Shown here: positions 51,500 to 60,203 of the stretch, piece after piece | How the letters are laid out: each line of letters starts with the position of its first letter | How positions within the stretch are numbered: the first letter of the stretch is position 1 | DNA from: Sphaerotilus mobilis | GTDB taxonomy: Bacteria; Pseudomonadota; Gammaproteobacteria; Burkholderiales; Burkholderiaceae_C | DNA length: 64,000 bases | Assembly (NCBI RefSeq): GCF_004216565.1 | Contig: NZ_SGWV01000007.1 | Location: 186,001-250,000, forward strand | Reading direction: 5' to 3' | Made by a program: the position numbers and the translations under genes | Notes under the pieces: generated by a model | The model's database searches: none | What the model was told of the DNA's origin: nothing | What the model saw: the letters and a program-made list of their open reading frames with translations, nothing else

Positions 51500-52461
51500 A
51501 CCTTCACCAGTTCCGCTTCGTCCAGGAAGCGGTGCGCCGCAACCTCAACCTGACGGAGACCGCCAAGGCGCTGCACACCTCGCAACCGGGCATTTCCAAG
51601 GCCATCCTGGAGCTGGAGGAAGAGCTGGGCGTGGACATCTTCGCGCGCCACGGCAAGCGCCTGAAGCGGGTGACCGAGCCGGGCCAGCTGGTGCTCAAGT
51701 CGATCGAATCGATCATGCGCGAGCTGGCCAACCTGCGCCGCATCGGCGAGGACTTCTCGCGCCAGGACGCCGGCACGCTGTCGATCGCGGCCACCCACAC
51801 CCAGGCCCGCTACGTGCTGCCCGCACCGGTCGCCGCGCTGCGCACGGCCTGGCCCAAGGTCGCCGTCAGCCTGCACCAGGGCACACCCGACGATGTCGCC
51901 CGCATGGTGCTGGATGACGCCGCCGAGATCGGCATGGCCACCGAGCGCCTGACGCAGTACGACGACCTCGTCACCCTGCCCTGCTACGAATGGCGCCATG
52001 TCGCGGTGATGCCGGCGGATCACCCGCTGACGCAGCTCGAACGGATCGGGCTGGAGCATCTGGTCAAGCATCCGCTGATTTCCTACCACCCGTCGTTCAC
52101 CGGACGCGGCCGCATCGACGCGGCCTTCGAGCAACGCGGCCTGAAGCCGCAGATCGCGCTGGAGGCGATCGACTCGGACGTCATCAAGACCTACGTCCGG
52201 CTTGGCCTGGGCGTGGGCATCGTCGCCGAGATGGCCGTGCGCGACGACCCGATGTGCGCGCCCGGCGGCGAGCTGGTCGCCATGCCGCTGGGTCACCTGT
52301 TTGGCGCCAACGTCGCACGCATCGCCTTCAAGCGTGGCGCCTACCTGCGCCACTTCGTCTTCGCCTTCGCCGAGCTGCTGTCCGATCGGCTCAACCGTGC
52401 GCTGATCGAGCGGGCCATGCACGGCCCTACCGGCGGCGACGCGGCCGCCGACGCCATGTGA
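51496..52461 (+). CDS. CysB-family LysR-type regulator
   Basis: The 321-aa protein starts with a LysR helix-turn-helix (LNLTETAKALHTSQPGISKA near 18-37) and has a CysB-type effector domain (AGTLSIAATHTQARYVLP near 92, YHPSFTGRGRIDAAFEQRG near 197, DVIKTYVRLGLGVGIVAEMA near 228). CysB proteins activate sulfur assimilation genes in response to N-acetylserine. The ATG at 51496 overlaps the cbiX stop; a frame starting earlier at 51160 is antisense-frame and is rejected. Confidence 0.88.
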   Translation: MNLHQFRFVQEAVRRNLNLTETAKALHTSQPGISKAILELEEELGVDIFARHGKRLKRVTEPGQLVLKSIESIMRELANLRRIGEDFSRQDAGTLSIAATHTQARYVLPAPVAALRTAWPKVAVSLHQGTPDDVARMVLDDAAEIGMATERLTQYDDLVTLPCYEWRHVAVMPADHPLTQLERIGLEHLVKHPLISYHPSFTGRGRIDAAFEQRGLKPQIALEAIDSDVIKTYVRLGLGVGIVAEMAVRDDPMCAPGGELVAMPLGHLFGANVARIAFKRGAYLRHFVFAFAELLSDRLNRALIERAMHGPTGGDAAADAM

Positions 52462-52489
52462 TCCCGAAGAACCTGAACCTCGCACGACC

Positions 52490-53677
52490 ATGACCCTCGC
52501 CCTCCCCGCCGCCCTCGCCACGCCCGCCAGCCGACTGCCCTCGGTCGGCACGACCATCTTCACCGTCATGTCGGCGCTCGCCAGCGAGACCGGCGCGGTC
52601 AACCTCGGCCAAGGCTTCCCCGATTTCGACAGTGATCCGGTGCTGATGCAGGCGGTCAAGGACGCGCTCGACGCTGGCCACAACCAGTACCCGCCGATGG
52701 CCGGCCTGCCGGCCCTGCGCGAGGCGGTCGCCGCCAAGATCGCGGCGCTCTACGGCACGGCCTATGACCCGGTCGGCGAGATCACCATCACCGCCGGGGC
52801 GACCCAGGCCATCCTGACCGCCGTGCTGGCCTTGACGCAGCCGGGCGACGAGGTGATCGTGCTGGAGCCGGCCTACGACAGCTACGAGCCCAGCATCGAG
52901 ATGGCCGGCGCGCGCAGCGTGCGGGTGCCGCTGACGCCCGGCACGTTCCGGCCTGACTTCGACCGCATCGCCGCCGCGATCACGCCGCGCACCCGGGCGC
53001 TGATCGTCAACACACCGCACAACCCCAGCGGCACGGTCTGGACCGAGACCGAAATGGCCCAGCTCGCCGCGCTGTTGCGGCCGACGCCCATCGTGCTGAT
53101 CGCCGACGAGGTCTACGAACACATGGTCTACGACGGCGTGGCGCACCAGAGCGTCGCCCGCCACCCGGAACTGGCCGCGCGCAGCGTGCTGATCTCGAGC
53201 TTCGGCAAGACCTACCACGTGACCGGCTGGAAGGTCGCCTACGCAGCGGCACCGGCCGCGCTGATGGCCGAGTTCCGCAAGGTCCACCAGTTCAACGTCT
53301 TCACCGTCAACACGCCGATGCAGCACGCGCTGGCGCGCTACATGGCCGACCCGCGGCCTTACCTGGACCTGGCGGCCTTCTACCAGCGCAAGCGCGACCG
53401 TTTCCGCGCCGGACTGGCCGGCACCGCGCTGCGGCTGCTGCCCTGCGAGGGCACCTACTTCCAGAGCGTCGACTACAGCGCCTTGCCCGAGCCGATCGCC
53501 GCGCTGGACGAGAACGCTTTCTGCCGCTGGCTGACCACCGAGGTCGGCGTGGCGGCCATTCCGATGAGCGCCTTCTACCGCGACGGCGTCAACCAGCAGA
53601 TCGCCCGGCTGTGCTTCGCCAAGCGCGACGAGACGCTGGACCGCGCGCTCGGCCGGCTGGTCGAGAGCCTGAGCTGA
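52490..53677 (+). CDS. PLP-dependent aminotransferase (methionine/kynurenine aminotransferase type)
   Basis: The 395-aa class I/II aminotransferase has VNLGQGFPDFDSD near 36, GHNQYPPMAGLPALREAVA near 62, the NTPHNPSGTVWTE motif near 172, DEVYEHMVYDG near 205 and the PLP lysine in LISSFGKTYHVTGWKVAYA near 236. It resembles YbdL/Kat-type enzymes, which favour methionine and aromatic or sulfur-containing amino acids. It lies directly after the CysB-type regulator, which fits sulfur amino acid use. Confidence 0.88.
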   Translation: MTLALPAALATPASRLPSVGTTIFTVMSALASETGAVNLGQGFPDFDSDPVLMQAVKDALDAGHNQYPPMAGLPALREAVAAKIAALYGTAYDPVGEITITAGATQAILTAVLALTQPGDEVIVLEPAYDSYEPSIEMAGARSVRVPLTPGTFRPDFDRIAAAITPRTRALIVNTPHNPSGTVWTETEMAQLAALLRPTPIVLIADEVYEHMVYDGVAHQSVARHPELAARSVLISSFGKTYHVTGWKVAYAAAPAALMAEFRKVHQFNVFTVNTPMQHALARYMADPRPYLDLAAFYQRKRDRFRAGLAGTALRLLPCEGTYFQSVDYSALPEPIAALDENAFCRWLTTEVGVAAIPMSAFYRDGVNQQIARLCFAKRDETLDRALGRLVESLS

Positions 53678-53696
53678 TGGCGGCGCGGGGCCTCCG

Positions 53697-54401
53697 ATGA
53701 CCAGCCAGATCCTGACCCCCGAGGAGCGCCGCCAGATCGACGAAGGCCGCTGGTTCGCCAGCCTGTCGACGAACCTGCGCGACGACATCCTGGCCCACGC
53801 CTCGATCCGGCGCTACCGCGACGGCATGCAGATCACCACCCGCGGCGGCGAACCGCAGGAGTGGATGGGCGTGGCCAGCGGCGCGGTGCGCATCGGCATG
53901 GTCTCGCTGGGTGGCAAGCAGATCACGCTGACCTATGTCGAACCCGGCAGTTGGTTCGGTGACATCGCGCTGTTCGACGGCCTGCCGCGCACCCATGACG
54001 CGGTCACGCATGGCGACACGACCTTGCTGGTCGTGCGCAAGTCCGAGTTCCAGGGCCTGCTGGCGCGCCACACCGAGCTGTACGAGGCGCTGCTGCGCCT
54101 GAATTGCCGGCGCCTGCGGCTGATGTTCAGCAACCTGGAGGACATCAATTCACGCCCGCTGGCCGCACGGCTGGCCCGGCAGGTGCTGATGCTGGCGCGC
54201 AGCTACGGGCAGGCCGAGGGCGAGGAAATCCGCATTGGCCTGCAACTGGCCCAGGAAGACCTGGCCCATCTGGTCGGCGCCTCGCGCCAGCGCGTCAACC
54301 AGGAGCTCAAGGGCTTCGAGCGCGAAGGGGCGCTGCGGGTCGAGCCCACCCGGCTGGTGGTGCTGTCGCGCGAGAAGCTCGCGGCCATCATGGACCGCTG
54401 A
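53697..54401 (+). CDS. Crp/Fnr-family transcriptional regulator
   Basis: The 234-aa protein has an N-terminal cyclic-nucleotide-type sensor (GAVRIGMVSLGGKQITLTY, PGSWFGDIALFDGLPRTHDA near 85-103) and a C-terminal winged helix (LAQEDLAHLVGASRQRVNQE near 182-201). The N-terminus lacks the Cys cluster of oxygen-sensing Fnr. The effector is unknown. It is 19 bases after the aminotransferase gene on the same strand. Confidence 0.87.
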   Translation: MTSQILTPEERRQIDEGRWFASLSTNLRDDILAHASIRRYRDGMQITTRGGEPQEWMGVASGAVRIGMVSLGGKQITLTYVEPGSWFGDIALFDGLPRTHDAVTHGDTTLLVVRKSEFQGLLARHTELYEALLRLNCRRLRLMFSNLEDINSRPLAARLARQVLMLARSYGQAEGEEIRIGLQLAQEDLAHLVGASRQRVNQELKGFEREGALRVEPTRLVVLSREKLAAIMDR

Positions 54402-54420
54402 GGTCCGCGACCCCCGGGCC

Positions 54421-55338
54421 TCAGCGCCGCTGGCGCCCGGGACCGTCCGGCTGCCGATCCAGGCTGTCGCCGGTGACCATGCCTGTGGCGTCGCCGAGTT
54501 CGGTCGGCGTCATCAGGTTGGACAATGGGCCGGGGTCTGGCGACATCGCGGTCGCATCGCCGTCACTGACCTCGCCGGTCGGCAAGGGCTCGTCCAGCGA
54601 ACTGAGGTGGGTCACGCCCTGGATGTTGCTCACGGCGCCTCGCCGGACCGCTGCCGGGTCGACCCGAGCGCCGCCGCGCCGGGTGGCTTGCTGGGCATGG
54701 CTGGCCGCGCTCTCGGCCACCAGGCACAGGCCGTCCAGCGCCGTCTCTTCGAGGTGACGGGCCTCGACCCGCAGCATCAGCCGGCCGCGCAGCGCCATCA
54801 TCACGAAGGCGGTGTCGTTGCCCAGCCACTTGTCACGCGCCCGCAGCAGCCGGGCGACCATGTCGGCATCGATCCAGGCCCGCGCAGCGGTCTTCGACGC
54901 CGCCAGCAGCACGAAGTGGTGGCTGAACTCGGGGTCGTCGATCGCCACCGGCTCGAACATCGCGAGCCAGCGGGCTTCCTCCGGCATGCTCGCGTCGATG
55001 CCGGTCTGGGTGCCGCGCGTGAGCTGTTTGAAGGCCTGCTGCTCCAGGCGTTCGGCCAGCGTGCGCGTCATCACCAGGGCCTCGAAGGACTCCGGCAGGC
55101 CGAGTTCCAGGCGCAGGCGCAACTCGGCGCCGCGGATGTAGTCGCGCTGGCTGTCGCCCCATTCGAGCCGGGCCGGGAAGTGGCGGCTGCAGTTCTCGAT
55201 CACGCAGCCATGACCTTGGCGCGGCACCTTGTAGACGGCGCCACGGTCACGCGCCCAGTCGCGCAGCAGCCGCGTGTCGCGCGAGATCCAGGGTCGCAGG
55301 CGGGATTCCCGCAGCAGGCGTGTGAGAGCTTCGAACAT
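54421..55338 (-). CDS. Conserved hypothetical protein, 305 aa
   Basis: I do not recognise a family. The N-terminal 200 residues are helical and Arg/Glu-rich (RLEWGDSQRDYIRGAELRL, EALVMTRTLAERLEQQAF). The last 80 are Gly/Pro/Asp-rich and probably disordered. There is no signal peptide or membrane segment. It diverges from the GST gene across about 52 bases that contain an inverted repeat. Confidence 0.6.
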   Translation of the reverse strand: MFEALTRLLRESRLRPWISRDTRLLRDWARDRGAVYKVPRQGHGCVIENCSRHFPARLEWGDSQRDYIRGAELRLRLELGLPESFEALVMTRTLAERLEQQAFKQLTRGTQTGIDASMPEEARWLAMFEPVAIDDPEFSHHFVLLAASKTAARAWIDADMVARLLRARDKWLGNDTAFVMMALRGRLMLRVEARHLEETALDGLCLVAESAASHAQQATRRGGARVDPAAVRRGAVSNIQGVTHLSSLDEPLPTGEVSDGDATAMSPDPGPLSNLMTPTELGDATGMVTGDSLDRQPDGPGRQRR

Positions 55339-55352
55339 GGCGATATCGAATA

Positions 55353-55369
55353 AAGTGGCTTTCCCACTT
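55353..55369. promoter_or_regulatory. Inverted repeat in the divergent promoter of the 305-aa gene and the GST gene
   Basis: AAGTGG pairs with CCACTT around a five-base CTTTC spacer. It lies midway in a 52-base divergent gap, so it could be a shared operator. No regulator is assigned. Confidence 0.4.
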
Positions 55370-55390
55370 CCTTATCGACCAGAGAACCAC

Positions 55391-56101
55391 ATGATTGAAC
55401 TGTATTCGTGGGCGACGCCCAACGGTCACAAGGTCCACATCATGCTGGAGGAGTGCGGATTGCCCTACCGCGTTCACGCCGTGGACATCGGCAAGGGCCA
55501 ACAGTTCGAAGCCGACTTCCTCGCGATCAGCCCGAACAACAAGATCCCCGCGATCAGCGATCCGGACGGCCCGGACGGCCAGCCGATCTCGCTGTTCGAG
55601 TCCGGCGCCATCTTGCTCTACCTGGCCGGCAAGACCTGTCGCTTCCTGCCCGACAGCACGACCGGCAAGTACGAGGTGCTGCAGTGGCTGATGTTCCAGA
55701 TGGGCGGCGTGGGACCGATGCTGGGACAGGCCCACCACTTCCGCATCTATGCGCCCGAGAAGGTGCCCTACGCCATCGATCGCTACACCAACGAGGCCAA
55801 GCGCCTCTACGGCGTGATGAACAAGCGGCTCGCCAGGTCGACCTACATCGGCGGGCCGGACTATTCGATCGCCGACATGGCGGTCTGGCCGTGGCTGCGG
55901 TCCTGGAAGAACCAGGGGATCGACTGGGCTGACTTCCCGCACCTCAAGGGCTGGTACGACGAGATCGGCAAGCGGCCTGCCGTGCAGCGCGCCGTCGAGG
56001 TGCTGGCCAGCGAGCGCAAGCCGCTGATGGACGACCAGGCCCGCGAGGTCCTGTTCGGCGCCTCGCAGCTCAGCCAGCACCTCGCGCCGAAGAAGCGCTG
56101 A
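55391..56101 (+). CDS. Glutathione S-transferase family protein (YghU/YfcG type)
   Basis: The 236-aa protein starts with a thioredoxin-fold domain (IELYSWATPNGHKVHIMLEE, then IPAISDPD, where the cis-Pro sits, and FESGAILLYLAGK, which holds the glutathione-binding Glu-Ser), followed by an all-helical domain (NEAKRLYGVMNKRLARSTYI, DYSIADMAVWPWLRSWK). The ATPNGHK loop is typical of the YghU/YfcG type, which shows disulfide-bond reductase activity. Its end overlaps the convergent transglutaminase gene by 32 bases. Confidence 0.88.
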   Translation: MIELYSWATPNGHKVHIMLEECGLPYRVHAVDIGKGQQFEADFLAISPNNKIPAISDPDGPDGQPISLFESGAILLYLAGKTCRFLPDSTTGKYEVLQWLMFQMGGVGPMLGQAHHFRIYAPEKVPYAIDRYTNEAKRLYGVMNKRLARSTYIGGPDYSIADMAVWPWLRSWKNQGIDWADFPHLKGWYDEIGKRPAVQRAVEVLASERKPLMDDQAREVLFGASQLSQHLAPKKR

Positions 56102-57218
56102 GGCGGGGCGGCGCGGGATTGGAGCCGCCCTTGTCAGCCTTGTCGCCCTTGTCACCGTCGTCCCGCCCGTCGCCCGCAGCATCCGGCTGCACCGGGTCGA
56201 CCGGATCGACCGGCTCCACGGTCACCGACACCCGCGGCTCGGCGCCGTCGCCGCCACGGATCACGCCGCGCAGCGGGGCCACGTCGCCGTAGTCGCGGCC
56301 CCAGGCCAGCGTGACATGGTCCGGGCCGGCGGTCACCGCGTTGGTCGGGTCCAGCGCCACCCAACCATGCACAGGGCACCAGACCGCCACCCAGGCATGG
56401 GATGCGTCGGCGCCAACCAGGCGGGGCTGGCCCGGCGGCGGCTGGGTCAGCAGGTAGCCGCTGACGTAGCGGGCGGCGAGACCGATCGAGCGCATCGCGC
56501 CGATCATCACGTGGGCGAAGTCCTGGCAGACGCCACGGCGCTGCGCCAGCGCATCGGTCGCGCGGGTCGCCACCGAGGTTGCGGCCGGCCGGTATTCGAA
56601 GCGGCGGTGCACCAGGTGCATCAGGGCCAGTGCGCCCGACAAGAGCGGCGTGCCGGGCAGGAAAACCTCGCTGGCCAGACGCGCCAGTGCGGCGTCACGC
56701 GGCGCGAACCAGGACGGCAGCATGAACTCCAGCGCCTCGTCGAAGGCCTGGCCGGGCTGGTAGCGCAGGCGCTGGGCCACGCTTTCCCAGGCCGGGCTGG
56801 CGTGCGGGCGCAGACCGGGCTGGCTCTTGAGCTCGGCCAGAAAGCTGGCCCGCACGATCAAGCGGCGGTGCACCCGCGAATGCGAGAACACCGCGCGCCA
56901 GTTGCCCCAGGGGTCGACGCTGAGTTGCACGCCAGGCGCCGGGTCCAGCGCCTCGCGCAAGGCGGCATCGACCGGCGGCAGCAGGCCCTGCGCGGCGTCT
57001 TCCAGTTCGTGATCCAGCCGGGCGGCGGCCTGGGCGTCGACGCCGTCGGGCCAGGGGCTGATGTGCAGCGACCAGTCGCGCACCCGCTGCACCTCGGTGT
57101 CGCGCGGGCGCAGGTAGGCGACGTGGTGGGCCAGCTCGACCGGCCGGTCATGGTCGTAGCGGGTCTCGTGCAGGACCCGCAGGGTGCGGGCGACCCGTTG
57201 CTTGGCCGTGGCGCTCAT
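56070..57218 (-). CDS. Transglutaminase-like protein (peptide-modification operon)
   Basis: The 382-aa protein has a beta-rich N-terminal domain, then the transglutaminase core: the catalytic Cys in RRGVCQDFAHVMIGAM near 228, the His in DASHAWVAVWCPVHGWVALD near 275 and a following Asp. The C-terminus is a charged low-complexity tail (GDKGDKADKG). In this operon type such proteins are predicted to act as peptidases or transpeptidases with the ATP-grasp ligase. ATG 57218 overlaps the stop of the ATP-grasp gene by four bases. Confidence 0.87.
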   Translation of the reverse strand: MSATAKQRVARTLRVLHETRYDHDRPVELAHHVAYLRPRDTEVQRVRDWSLHISPWPDGVDAQAAARLDHELEDAAQGLLPPVDAALREALDPAPGVQLSVDPWGNWRAVFSHSRVHRRLIVRASFLAELKSQPGLRPHASPAWESVAQRLRYQPGQAFDEALEFMLPSWFAPRDAALARLASEVFLPGTPLLSGALALMHLVHRRFEYRPAATSVATRATDALAQRRGVCQDFAHVMIGAMRSIGLAARYVSGYLLTQPPPGQPRLVGADASHAWVAVWCPVHGWVALDPTNAVTAGPDHVTLAWGRDYGDVAPLRGVIRGGDGAEPRVSVTVEPVDPVDPVQPDAAGDGRDDGDKGDKADKGGSNPAPPRLSASSARGAG

Positions 57219-60079
57219 TGCCACACCGCCCGGTCGGCCGAGCCCACGTGCGAGAACAGGTGCTGGCTGATCTCGTTGGACAGGTCCAGCGCGGCCTGGC
57301 TGCAGCTGCGCAGCGCGGCGATCAGGGCGACATGCTGGCCGGCCTCGTCGGCCCCGGCCAGGGTTTCGAGCGACCAGGTGCCGGGCTGCGGCAGGCGCTC
57401 GGCGATGGCATCGGCCCAGACCGGGTCGTGGCGGGCCAGCTTCTTCAGCCGGTCACGCATGGTGCGGGCGACCCAGGCGAGCGAGCGCGGGTTGTCGGTG
57501 TCGAGCACCAGCAGGTGGACCAGCGGCAGCACCTCGCGGCGGGCCTGGAAGTTGGCGCGGTAGGTGATCGTGCTCTCAAACAGGCCCAGCATCAGCGCAA
57601 AACCGTCATCGAGCCGGCTCAGGCCGCGCTCGAAACACAGGCCCAGCGCATGCGAGAGCATGTCCAGCCGCTCGATCTGGCGGCCGACGCTGAGCAGGCG
57701 CCAGCCGTCGTCACGGGTCATGCGGTCGGTCTGCGCGCCGGTGACGGCACTGAGCCGCATCATCGCGCCGCCCAGCACGGTCAACACGTCCGACAGCGGC
57801 TCGTGGCCCTCGGCGGCCAGCACCTCGGCCATCTCGCTGGAGAAGCGCTGCTCCAGCTCCTGGATCATGGCCCAGTGTTCGGTCGACAAGCGCTCGCGCA
57901 GGGCCTCGGCGCAGCCGCGCAGCGCGCGCAGGTTGTAGGCCACGCTCGGACCCGCGACCGCGTCGCCCAGGCTGCGCACCAGCGCACGTTCGAACAGCCG
58001 CCCCGCCTGCGGCGAAGGCAGGGCCGGCGACGGCACGCCCGGCCCGATCAGGCCATGGCGCAGCAGCAGCGCGTGCAGGACTTCCAGCACCTGCGGGCTG
58101 GCGCCGGGCAGGCCTTCAAGCGCCAGACGGGCCAGCCGCACGGTGTTCTCGGCCCGCTCGGTGTAGCGGCCCAGCCAGAACAGGTTCTCGGCCGATCGGC
58201 TGGTGATGACGCGGTGCCAGTGGGCCAGCTCGATCGGCGCCAGCGGCGGCGGCAGCAGGCTGGTCGGGTCAACCTCGCCGTCGGTCAGCACCCAGGTGTC
58301 GGTGCTGGCACTGCCGCGCTGGATCGACAGGTAGACATCGGCCCCGCCCTTGCCGGACGGCACGCCCGCCCCAGTGGCGATGCCAGCGCCGATGCCAGCG
58401 GCAGCGCCAGCCACGGGCGCAGCAGGCGCCGCACTCGGGGACTCGCCCGGCCGCAGGCCGACCCGCGTCAGACCGCCGGGCAGCACGCACCAGCCGCCCT
58501 GCCCGTCGTTCATCGCATAGACCCGCAGGACGACCGGACGGGGCTCCAGCCGGCCGTCGCGCCAAACCGGCAGTTCGGACGGCCGCACACGACCCATCAG
58601 GGTGTAGGCCGACGGGTTGGCATCGATGCGGGCTTGCCAAGCGCGCCGGCTGGCGGCGTCCAGCTCGCTGCCGAGCACCGGCTCGAAGCCTTGTGTGACC
58701 GGGCCGGCCGGGAAGGTCGGCACGATCACGTAGTCGGCCAGGCGGTCGCGGCTGGCGGCCCAGACGCTGGCCTCGCCGCACCACCAGCTGGTGGTGGCCG
58801 GCAGCTTCAGCTCCTCGCCAAGCAGGCGCCGGGCGACGCCGGGCCAGAAGGCGGTCAGGCCGGGCGTTTCGAGCACGCCGGCACCGGGCGCATTGGCCAG
58901 CACGACCTCGCCGGCGCGCACCGCCTGCAGCAGGCCGGGCACGCCAAGCGCCGACTCGGGCCGCAGCTCCAGCGGGTCCAGCCACTCGTCGTCGACCCGG
59001 CGCAGCAGCACATGCACCCGCTCCAGGCCGTGCAGGGTCTTGAGATAGAGGCGCTGGTCGCGCACCGTCAAGTCCGAGCCCTCGACCAGGCTGACGCCGA
59101 GGTAGCGGGCCAGGAACACATGTTCAAAGTAGGTCTCGTTGCGCGGACCGGGCGTCAGCAGCGCCACCCGCGAGCGCTCGCCCGCCGGGCTGGACCGCAG
59201 CAGGCCATCCATCAGGGCCCGGAAGGTGGCCGCCACGCGCTGGACCTTCATGTCGCGGAAGGCCTCCGGGAACTGCTGGGCAATGATCAGCCGGTTCTCC
59301 AGCAGATAGCCCAGGCCGGACGGCGCCTGGGTGCGGCGGTCGACCACCCACCAGTGGCCATCGGGGCCACGCGCCAGGTCGATCGCCAGCAGGTGCAGCC
59401 AGGCGCCACCGGCCGGCTTGACGCCATGCATCGGCCGCAGGTATTGCGGATGGGCCAGCACCAGCGAGGCCGGCAGAACGCCCTCGCGCAGCAGGTGCTG
59501 CGGGCCGTAGATGTCCGCCAGCGCTGCCTCCAGCATGCGGGCGCGCTGGCGCACGCCGCGTTCGATGCGGGCCCATTCGGGCGCGGAGATCACCAGCGGC
59601 AGCATCTCCAGCGGCCAGGTGCGCTCGCTGTGGCTACCGTCGGCGTAGACGTTGTAGGTCGCGCCGTCGTCGCGCACGCGGCGCTGCACGCGGGCCTGAC
59701 GTGAGCCCAGGTCCTGCCAGCCGTCCAGGCCGGTGCTGCCAAAGAAGTCGCGCCAGACCGGCGCCAGGCCACGCGCCGGCAAGGCGCCGGCGGCTGCGTC
59801 GACGTCCTCGGCGGCCTCGGGCGGGTCGGTGGGCTCGTCGTCTTTGTCGCTGTCGCTGTCGTCGGCGTCGTCTGCATCGGCGTCGACAGCGGTCGCGCCG
59901 GTCAGGGCGGACGTGACGGCCGCAGCCGAGTCGGCAACGACCTTGTGGTCGGCGCGGCTCAGCGTGCCGCGCAGTTCGTCGTAGTGGCCCGGCGTGCCAC
60001 GGCCGGCCGCCGCTGCGGCCAGCGCAGCGGGGTCGGGCAGGTCATCGTCGGACAGGAGGCTCGATTGCATGGGCGGCAT
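57215..60079 (-). CDS. Circularly permuted ATP-grasp ligase fused to alpha-E domain
   Basis: The 954-aa protein begins with an acidic low-complexity stretch (about 60-100, mostly Asp). The circularly permuted type 2 ATP-grasp domain spans roughly 110-580, with YNVYADGSH, SLVLAHPQYLRPMHG, LGYLLENRLIIAQ near 280 and TPGPRNETYFEHVFLARYLG near 330. An Ala/Gly linker leads to the alpha-E domain from about 640 (SAENLFWLGRYTERAENTVR) to the end. In other bacteria the two domains are usually separate genes. The ligase is predicted to join amino acids or peptides. ATG 60079 has GAGG upstream; ATG 60070 is an alternative. Confidence 0.85.
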   Translation of the reverse strand: MPPMQSSLLSDDDLPDPAALAAAAAGRGTPGHYDELRGTLSRADHKVVADSAAAVTSALTGATAVDADADDADDSDSDKDDEPTDPPEAAEDVDAAAGALPARGLAPVWRDFFGSTGLDGWQDLGSRQARVQRRVRDDGATYNVYADGSHSERTWPLEMLPLVISAPEWARIERGVRQRARMLEAALADIYGPQHLLREGVLPASLVLAHPQYLRPMHGVKPAGGAWLHLLAIDLARGPDGHWWVVDRRTQAPSGLGYLLENRLIIAQQFPEAFRDMKVQRVAATFRALMDGLLRSSPAGERSRVALLTPGPRNETYFEHVFLARYLGVSLVEGSDLTVRDQRLYLKTLHGLERVHVLLRRVDDEWLDPLELRPESALGVPGLLQAVRAGEVVLANAPGAGVLETPGLTAFWPGVARRLLGEELKLPATTSWWCGEASVWAASRDRLADYVIVPTFPAGPVTQGFEPVLGSELDAASRRAWQARIDANPSAYTLMGRVRPSELPVWRDGRLEPRPVVLRVYAMNDGQGGWCVLPGGLTRVGLRPGESPSAAPAAPVAGAAAGIGAGIATGAGVPSGKGGADVYLSIQRGSASTDTWVLTDGEVDPTSLLPPPLAPIELAHWHRVITSRSAENLFWLGRYTERAENTVRLARLALEGLPGASPQVLEVLHALLLRHGLIGPGVPSPALPSPQAGRLFERALVRSLGDAVAGPSVAYNLRALRGCAEALRERLSTEHWAMIQELEQRFSSEMAEVLAAEGHEPLSDVLTVLGGAMMRLSAVTGAQTDRMTRDDGWRLLSVGRQIERLDMLSHALGLCFERGLSRLDDGFALMLGLFESTITYRANFQARREVLPLVHLLVLDTDNPRSLAWVARTMRDRLKKLARHDPVWADAIAERLPQPGTWSLETLAGADEAGQHVALIAALRSCSQAALDLSNEISQHLFSHVGSADRAVWQ

Positions 60080-60203
60080 GATGCCTCGGGGCCGCAGCGC
60101 CGGTCATGCGGGTAGGCCAGGGCTGGACGTGGGGCGAGCAGCAGGCGTGCGGCGTGCAGCGTGCGGTGGGCGTCCGGCAAGGACGCGCACCGCACGCGCG
60201 GGC

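Noticed and set aside
57218-59704. 828-aa open frame on the plus strand
   Set aside because: It is antisense to the ATP-grasp/alpha-E gene, rich in His, Gln and Arg as GC-rich shadows are, with no domain.
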